From Adiantum capillus-veneris (taxonomy: Eukaryota; Streptophyta; Polypodiopsida; Polypodiales; Pteridaceae): a DNA stretch of 64,000 nucleotides. Position numbers and translations under genes: made by a program. The notes beneath the pieces are model-generated. The model was not told the origin of the DNA. It worked only from the letters and a program-made list of their open reading frames with translations, and did no database searches. How positions within the stretch are numbered: the first letter of the stretch is position 1; every line of letters starts with the position of its first letter. The stretch spans positions 142,584,211-142,648,210 of the forward strand of contig CM043966.1 in the NCBI GenBank assembly GCA_014529385.2, in the 5' to 3' direction. Shown one piece after another: positions 57,377-64,000 of this stretch.

Positions 57377-59300
57377 CCAGTCTCCTTGGTTGCTCTCCTC
57401 ATTTTTGCTTGCCTCGAGAATGAGAGCGAGAGAGAGAGGGAGAGAGAATCTTTGCCAGTCGAGGATGAGCCGAGGGCTTCTTCCCCTTCCCCTCTAGCTT
57501 TCCCCTCATTACCTCCTCTTCGTTTTGCCCTCGTTGGCTTGCAATCAAGCATGAGAGAGAGAGCCGTTGCTTCCTCCTCCCCGTTCTCTCTTCTTCTTAC
57601 CCTCCTGCCTTCCTCAAACACTTCGCTTTATAATCACGAGAGAAAAAGAAAACCATGCCTTCTTCCCTTTGTTAAATCCCTAAAATTAATCTCCCCTCCC
57701 CCACGCAGTCATGGCGTCGTGACTAACGTGGCGTGGGAAATTGTGCTTGATGACGACTTCCAACCTTCACAAAACCTGGCGTGAGCGGTGTCGAACTTCT
57801 ACGGGAGGCGATCCTAAGCATCTTTCGCTTCAGTCGCGCACTCATCCGAGCTCACTTAAGGCGGCTGCGAGCCTTACTTTCCCTGTGCAATCCCGTCCTC
57901 GCTGTTGAATGCAATTGCCTTCGTTTTCCCTTGGCTTCACACACCCCCTAAAGTTTAGGGGCCACATTAATTATCAAGTGGGTGGACAGCCTCCCTTTGG
58001 TTGCCTTTGGGCGGCCATTTGAATTGTGAGTATGGGCGGCCATAGCCTTTGTAAGGGCATCACCTTTGGCATGCATTATCGGCCAAGGCATTGCTTCACA
58101 GTAGAATATCAAAAACAAAATTTCCAAGCATGATATCTTCCTCCAGTAGCCATGGACTGACTTTCACATCGTGAGTTTTGTTGCCCGTTTCAGTGTTGCA
58201 GACAATGCCACAGCCGTTCAGATGCAAGTATACGTGATTGCTTTTGCATCTGCTCAAAATAGACAATTTCTTGGCCCTGCCTCTGTTGGGTTTATCCCGC
58301 AATCATTGCATTCCAAGAGATGACATTCCAAACACTGTATCCTAGAGCAGCCTGGTTGAACCCCAAAAACTCTCATATGGCACTCCGATTGAGCGGACCG
58401 GACTGGTACGAAACCAACCCCCCATAAATCTTTAACGGCCAATAACTTGGCAACCGTAAATCCGATCACCGATCTGAAAAGACCGACACGCTCCAAAAAT
58501 TGAGCACTTCAACTCGAGCATTCATTTTAGTTTTGTCCCCTCAGCTGCAGTTGCCCAATTCGGTACAGATCTGTAATCGACTTAAACTTCAAACTGCCAT
58601 AACTTCTTCATCGTAGCTCCAATGGATGAGCCGTAAAGACAGGCCGGTAGAGCGCTTCAAGCACTGTAGTTTTAGGTCATAATATTCCATTTGTGCTCAC
58701 TTCAATCATGCTCATTTTTGGCATCATTAAGGCATATGTTGGCCCTTTTAAGCTGCATCTGGCATACATTAATCATTAAAATTGGCCTGTTAACAAGCCC
58801 CGATCACTGACCATTAATCAAGTAGGTTTCAAAGAAGCTTGATGTGCATTTTCTTGGCATCTTTCTTAGTATGGGAGCGGAGCTGCACAACAACGTCAAT
58901 CCTGACTCTACGGTAGTGTTCACTCCCTCATCATCCATAGGGATTGTATCCTCATGTCCTGGCATCACCATACTAGCCCTTAGCATGAGCATGTCAAAGA
59001 ACTCCATATCGCTCAGCTCCGTGGTAGAAGGCATATCTGTCCTAAGAGGATCAATCACTTGTGTTTTACTTTGTATCTACAAACACGTTGTGCATAGTAT
59101 TCTAAAGCTCATTCACAAAAGTAAATGTCTACAAAGTCACTGAGACTACACCATCTCATACATGTGACTCACTGCTCTGCTCCCTAATTGGCAAAGCCTT
59201 GAAATTTGTCACCACCATCAATGATTTCTCTAGTCATGCACTCAAAGAGCTCTCTTGGTCTACATGTCTATCCTCAAACCATGCATGCACAATGAGAAAA
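57377..59300 (-). other. Upstream flank of ORF-Y, right of E4
   Basis: GA/CT-rich stretch at 57410-57620, a TATA-like site near 57624-57634 on the minus strand, and a 17-bp inverted repeat (CCCCTAAAGTTTAGGGG, 57945-57961). Short frames here have no recognisable motif. Probably the promoter/leader of whatever expressed ORF-Y. Confidence 0.4.
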
Positions 59301-59329
59301 GTGTCATGCTACTCATTAGTGAAGTGTGT

Positions 59330-59955
59330 TGGCCTAGACTATGAACGCTTACTTGGCAATAGACTCACAGAGACTACGGTGTCTTTGACGCCAAGAACAT
59401 AGAGAAGAGTCAAACGAGCACCACAATGGCCTTGTGATATCACAAGAAAACCTCTCCTCATCAAGTAATACTTGTCAATCAACTGAACATGACGCCCATG
59501 ATCTCTAAGCTGCAAGATGGGGATTAAACTCTTATTCATCAGGCACATACTAAACATCATGGAGCACAAACATACTAGCACTGGCAAAACAAAAATGAAT
59601 GTCACCCACACCATGAACACCATCATGTCTTCGATTAGAAAATATGCTAAACCACTCCAGACAAGGAGTAACATGGTGTAAAGCAATAATGTCCAACTGC
59701 CAATCATGAAACAAAGTCCACGTATGCCTATGTGAATTTATAGAAGTAGGAGCAGCTACCACACTCTTACTCTCAACAACATCCAATGGAAACCTGCATT
59801 GTCTCCAATGCCTCTCAAAACACATCTTTGCATGTGCCCTAGTCTTCCACAATGCCAAAAAACCACATGCATGTGCCTCTGAGGTCTGCCTGATACACCA
59901 ACATGTGTATCCAATGACAAATTGTCACTGCAAGATGCCATAATTGAGTGCAAAA
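59330..59955 (-). pseudogene. Copia relic: zinc knuckle and protease region
   Basis: On the minus strand, FWHCGRLGHMQRC (about 59838-59880) is a CCHC knuckle whose first Cys is Phe. It is followed in another frame by HHVTPCLEWFSIFSNRRHDG and GVGDIHFCFASASMFVLHDV, which resemble the Copia segment after the protease active site (the D-S-G itself is not recognisable). In a third frame comes LIPILQLRDHGRHVQLIDKY and GFLVISQGHCGARL. Heavily frameshifted. Assignment rests on motif order. Confidence 0.5.
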
Positions 59956-59959
59956 TAAG

Positions 59960-61359
59960 TCTATAGATCAGCCCACATAAAGTGTAAATACATTGTCCAC
60001 AAGAGCATAACCACTCAACACAATGCTAAAGAAAGCTAGCTGATCAAACACTTGCCACCAAGTATATGGAAAACACCACATAAAGCACATAACCCTCTGC
60101 CAAAACCAAGGACCAATCATGCATAAATAGTGACCATACACAATGAGATCACAAGCAAAATGACCATCCACATAGGCACAAGCCAAAACTTCGCTAAAAC
60201 GGCTATCTAGCACCTGTCACAAAACGCATAGAACCTAGTGAAAAACCGGCAGAGTCTCCTCTTTAATTGGAGTAAAATCTTGCATTCAAGATACCAAAGT
60301 GGGAGAAGCTCGTGAACACTACAAATTGACCAAAAAAATCTGTCGGCAAAAGTTAGGGCAAAGTGGGAGTAAACCTCAACCACTATAATCTTTAAAAGAG
60401 GACTCTAAATCATGAACCATAACTCTACTACTCAATTCTAATGAGTAGAAATCCAAAATGGCTCCACAATCTCACATGAAATGACAATTTGCACTCAACA
60501 TACATCTACAAAGTAACCGCACATAGAAAAGCACTTGAAGATTTCAAAACTCAAAACTTGATCAATGCAAAATCAATGCTCTCAAGTGAGGTCATCGGCA
60601 CTCAAAAGTGCTCGACAAAATGCATGTATAATAAGCATCAACCATGTGCCACAAGCATATGCAGATCCATTCAGAAAGATCATAAACTGAAGCACAAAAT
60701 CATTGCAAAAGTATCCTATGAAAATTTGTAAAAGAAGCTCCAATTGTGTGCTTGAAAAACCGTGTCTCTGAAGAGGCCACTTTGATGGTGGGTAAACGTC
60801 TTGGTGCTTCGCTGCACAAATCCACCAAAAAACCCTCAAACCACAAGCTCTCCACAAGGTGAAATTACATCTTTAGCTTAGAATTTATGGACTCAACTTC
60901 AAGCAAGTTCCGTGCTTCTAAAAATTGCATCAAACTTGCACACTATACCAAAAAAAAAACCTAAATTTTTTGTATACAATCAGTCTGAGCTGAATATCAG
61001 CAAAACGATGAGGAATTTGTAGAAGGTTTCTTCTACAAATTTGTAGACCACATCAAAACAAAGGGGTAAAGCAAAAAAAAAAAACTTGAAAATATTGTTG
61101 TTACACACATAATGTTTTAGGGCAGCACCTTCACTTACACACAATCTTCCACACTCTTTTCTTAGCTTCCACAAGAGTATACATCACTCTCAGCTGAGCT
61201 CACATGCTCCCATTGAATTCTCACAAAGCTTCCAAGCTTCTTGATCTCTCCACCAGAGGGTGAGAGATCTATTGCCTTTAAGATCACAAATCTATTGTGC
61301 TCCCCGCCATTGCCAAGTCGTAGCTCTACCAATTATGAGTGCATGAATGCAATGTGTGT

Positions 61360-61432
<73 letters not shown>

Positions 61433-61640
61433 ACAGGATGTGGGTGGAGCAGCTCTACACTATGTGTGTAGAGAGCCCCTTATTCTTCTAACTAGTAAAT
61501 AATAAGGTGTGTACAAGTAATGGGCAGTCGTACGTCTTTGGTGTGTCCGAGCAGGGTACGAGGCACACCGCCTTTACCCCAACACTTGATTGAATACATT
61601 GTTGTCCGAGTGTAGTAAACATTGACTTAGATGGTTTATA
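59960..61640. other. Non-coding region with possible Copia leader/LTR
   Basis: No supported ORF. TGTTGGGGTAAAGG reading on the minus strand from 61584 resembles the LTR start at 63474, so an old minus-strand LTR may end at 61584. Its other end is not located. Confidence 0.35.
61364..61431 (+). repeat. (GA)n microsatellite
   Basis: About 34 uninterrupted GA units. Confidence 0.97.
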
Positions 61641-61899
61641 TGAAATATTGAATGCATTGTCAACTTGCTTGAGTATCTTGAAAATGGTACAATATTGTAG
61701 GGGAAACTACATAGATGACCACTTTTCAAACTTTCTAAAGGTTTTGGAACACAAAAGAATACCTCTTATGAAATAACTTGAAAGTAAGTTATCGACGTTT
61801 CTTATCAGCATAATTCTTATATTTGTTAAACATTCTAATGAGCAATGAATAGCATATCCATGGGTTCCTAGTCTTGGATAAATTTCGTGACCTACAAAA

Positions 61900-62235
61900 T
61901 TTTCTCAATATCCAACCCCACTACAATTGGTGATGTAGGTTGAAAATTGTACAAAAGCATGAAGGGATTATAGACCTCATTGTAACATGCTTTACATGAA
62001 TCTAAGGAAGCTCCAAAATAGGTCGTTAACCTTCCCAAGTGGATGGCTTCTTACTAACATAGGCTATTAGTATATCCTCTAGCAATGGATTAGCACGTTC
62101 AAAGTGCCCGTCCATCTGAGGATGATCCACATAACTAATATTAATTTGTGTTCCTCTTTGTTTAAACACAATCCTCCCAAAGTGACTGCTAAACTTGGGA
62201 AACACAATCACTCACAATATTTTTGGTTTCGTACA
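61900..62235 (-). pseudogene. Gypsy integrase core relic
   Basis: The minus-strand frame 62211-62026 reads KFSSHFGRIVFKQRGTQIN and DHPQMDGHFERANPLLEDIL, the central-to-C-terminal part of a gypsy integrase core (canonical HPQTDGQTERVN). The second catalytic Asp appears as IVSD just upstream, after a frameshift near 62212. The catalytic Glu is present in HFERAN. 61640-61900 probably holds the decayed C-terminus. It is unrelated to the E1 integrase. Confidence 0.7.
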
Positions 62236-62580
62236 TGGCTAACCCTAGAATTTAGTTAATCTATCTACAATTACCAATATCAAGTTATGACGTTGTACGA
62301 TGATCGGTAGGTTTGTAATAACCCCATAGAGATACTAAACTTGTTAGCAAGCAATTCAACTTGCTAGCAAGAAATCAAATGCATAATTTTCATGTTGCTA
62401 CAAATATTTGGTCGCTAAACAATAGTGCCCATAACACTTAGTGTGCATACATTAGCAAAAGCTTATCTGAATCTGCATTTCCATGATTGAAAATGGTTTA
62501 TGCTCATAGCATACGTAAAACTTGAGGGAGTAGATGTGTAAAAAGATCTTGTAAAAATAATTAAATACTTTCCACCTTGA
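62236..62580. other. Decayed sequence left of the Copia-B LTR
   Basis: A/T-rich, probably more of the gypsy integrase relic (upstream part). No clear motif. Confidence 0.35.
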
Positions 62581-63317
62581 TGCTAGGAAATATGACGTAG
62601 CTAAATAGATATTGGAGTAGATTACTTAATGGAGAGAGATAGATTTCACACACAAGAGATTATAGAGTAGAGAGAGAGAGAGTACACACGATATATGTGG
62701 TTCACCCAATGTGGGCTACGTCCACGGGAAAGCAGCCACTCAATGGCTTTAGTACTTCAAAACAAGAAGTAGTTTACAAAGGGATTATACCCTTAATGGA
62801 GCTCCCGCCTTGCTTCACTCTCACCACCTCATGCTCACCTTGTTGCATCAACTTCACACTATGAAATGTGTGTAGAAATGGCCTCCTTTTATAGGCCAAA
62901 AGGGTTGGCCTCTCTCATGAGAGGCAACCATGTGTAGCCGTCCTTGTGTGAATAAGTCCAAATCGGACCCTCCAATCCGCCCATGTGTGGCCACCCTTGA
63001 GAAGACAAGTCCGCTTCTGAATTCGGTCACTGGCCACCGGCCATTGACTTCCGACCACCGGCCACCGGCCATTGACTACTGGCCACCGGCCAATCGGCCA
63101 ACCGACCGGTTGTTTTCCGACCACTTTTCGATCGCTGTCAGACCATAATATTCCGGCGAAAAGGAATATTCCGACGAAGGAAAATTCGTAAAAATTTTGG
63201 TTTCCAATGAGTGGTTTTCCTTCATGCATGATGGCTTCTCCTCATAATGGGGGCCTCACAAATGTGTGCTTTTACCACATAAAATTACAAGGGGTAAATC
63301 AGGCTCCATACTTAACA
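62581..63317 (-). repeat. 3' LTR of a second Copia-B copy (minus strand)
   Basis: Reverse complement of the Copia-B LTR, from TGCTAGGAAATA (62581) to CTTAACA (63317), including the GCCGG-rich repeat region (about 63020-63120) and TATAAAAG (minus, about 62890). The PPT complement ATCTCCCACTTGG follows at 63318. Confidence 0.9.
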
Positions 63318-63473
63318 ATCTCCCACTTGGAGAATGATCTCCAAACCAAACCTATGACTGCTTTCCATCCTGGATCTTATCCTTGAATGCCGATTGAAGA
63401 TGAGCAAAAGCTCAGCTTCTCCTTGTTTACCACCTTTGTAAACATGTCTGCAGGATTTTCACTTGTATGCACC
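63318..63473 (-). mobile_element. Internal 3' tail of the second Copia-B copy
   Basis: Matches the reverse complement of 36775-36914 (RNase H end, stop, PPT). Cut off at 63473 by the next insertion; GCACC at 63469-63473 is the predicted target duplication of that insertion. Confidence 0.85.
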
Positions 63474-63665
63474 TGTTGGGGTATAAAGCCCAATGTGGTC
63501 GCCCAGGTAAGTGGGCGAGCCGCCAGGTATGTACACATATTCTTTTGTAAAAACCTAATAATTAGTCACTATGCTCTACACATTACAATAGAGCGAGTTC
63601 ACCATATCGTCGTGCTCTTCTTCTCGCACTCTCTCTCGCGTCGCACTTCTACTCGTACTCCTTCA
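63474..63665 (+). repeat. 5' LTR of a short-LTR (Copia-type) element
   Basis: 192 bp, TGTTGGGGTATAAAGCCC to CTCCTTCA, directly followed by a primer site. The element continues beyond the window, so its other LTR cannot be checked. Confidence 0.75.
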
Positions 63666-63667
63666 AC

Positions 63668-63679
63668 TGGTATCAGAGC
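63668..63679 (+). promoter_or_regulatory. Primer-binding site of the right-edge element
   Basis: TGGTATCAGAGC two bases after the LTR end, matching initiator tRNA-Met. Confidence 0.9.
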
Positions 63680-64000
63680 TCAGATCGAGGCTCGGGGCAG
63701 CACTGCAGGAGGCTAGAGTCACCAACTCAGATTGGAGTGAAATTCGACAGGCGAAGACACGGCCCCAAATCTCGTGGGTGAGCCCAAAGGGCTTGGTGTT
63801 GTCAGAATTTCATTCTAAGGTCATCTCGGCCACCGTTCGGCTTCGACAAAGGTCTGCGCAGGACATTTTCGATTACGTGGTCTCAGCGGGTGCAGATCCG
63901 ACTCTGCAAATTTGGGGTTTCCGGCCTACGACTACAGGTGCTGAGGATATCGACACTCCCAGAGTGTTGATTTGTGGCTGTCTACACATCGAAGGACGGC
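63680..64000 (+). mobile_element. Leader/internal start of the right-edge element
   Basis: About 320 bp of internal sequence to the window end. No ORF can be assigned yet; it could be an untranslated leader or the start of Gag. Confidence 0.5.

Noticed and set aside
57386-57784. 132-codon ORF in the flank
   Set aside because: Low-complexity Ser/Leu/Glu-rich translation of CT/GA-rich DNA, no motif.
59339-59707. Membrane protein (hydrophobic 122-codon frame)
   Set aside because: The hydrophobic half is an out-of-frame reading of a Copia protease region; only the second half is the Copia frame.
61241-61471. 76-codon ORF around 61364-61431
   Set aside because: Also produced by the GA repeat; no motif.

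Overview
The window is land-plant nuclear DNA made almost entirely of nested LTR retrotransposons. I found no intact host gene, tRNA, rRNA or CRISPR array. The evidence is: TGTT...AACA-type LTRs, Copia primer sites (TGGTATCAGAGC) complementary to initiator tRNA-Met, polypurine tracts, 5-bp target-site duplications, Copia and Ty3/gypsy Gag-Pol domains, and (GA)n tracts. The species cannot be named from this; the density of nesting points to a large, repeat-rich plant genome.

Layout. 1-15130: plus-strand gypsy element E1, with its 5' LTR outside the window. It has a leader with palindromes, Gag, protease, a deletion that removes RT and most of RNase H, an integrase with a duplicated zinc-binding module, a second protease-like domain, a W-x-P-K repeat ORF, a second palindrome array, a long coiled-coil ORF (ORF-X), a PPT and a 3' LTR (14153-15130). 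15131-18605: 3' half of a related element C (palindromes, truncated ORF-X, LTR). 18614-21390: old gypsy relic. 21361-23970: minus-strand Copia relic. 23970-43198: gypsy element E3, split by Copia-B (28240-37713, TSD GGACA), which is itself split by the young Copia-A (28876-34045, TSD TATCG). E3 carries a degraded DEAD-box helicase fragment just before its 3' PPT. 43335-45551: a decayed acidic minus-strand ORF (ORF-Y). 46409-57371: complete minus-strand gypsy element E4 with TSD GCTTC, inserted upstream of ORF-Y. 57377-62580: decayed sequence with Copia and gypsy relics. 62581-63473: 3' LTR and tail of another Copia-B copy (minus). 63474-64000: start of a further short-LTR element.

The most unusual system is in E1, C, E3 and E4. 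Each carries arrays of about 20-26 bp near-perfect DNA palindromes with a CGCG core, spaced at about 140 nt or twice that (about 284 nt), in presumably transcribed non-coding regions. Each element has its own arm sequence (ACATCATACGCG..., ACATCCTACGCG..., AAATAATCGCG..., ACATGGATCGCG...). The LTR of each element carries, about 570-660 nt from the LTR start, a one-armed version whose arm resembles that element's own palindromes. The same elements share a stem-loop just upstream of the PPT with compensatory base changes, a W-x-P-K repeat ORF, and a non-canonical Gag. None of the E1, E3 or E4 copies seen has an RT, so they look like a non-autonomous family mobilised in trans, possibly using the palindromes for RNA dimerisation or packaging, or as binding sites for a dimeric protein. 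That function is inference.
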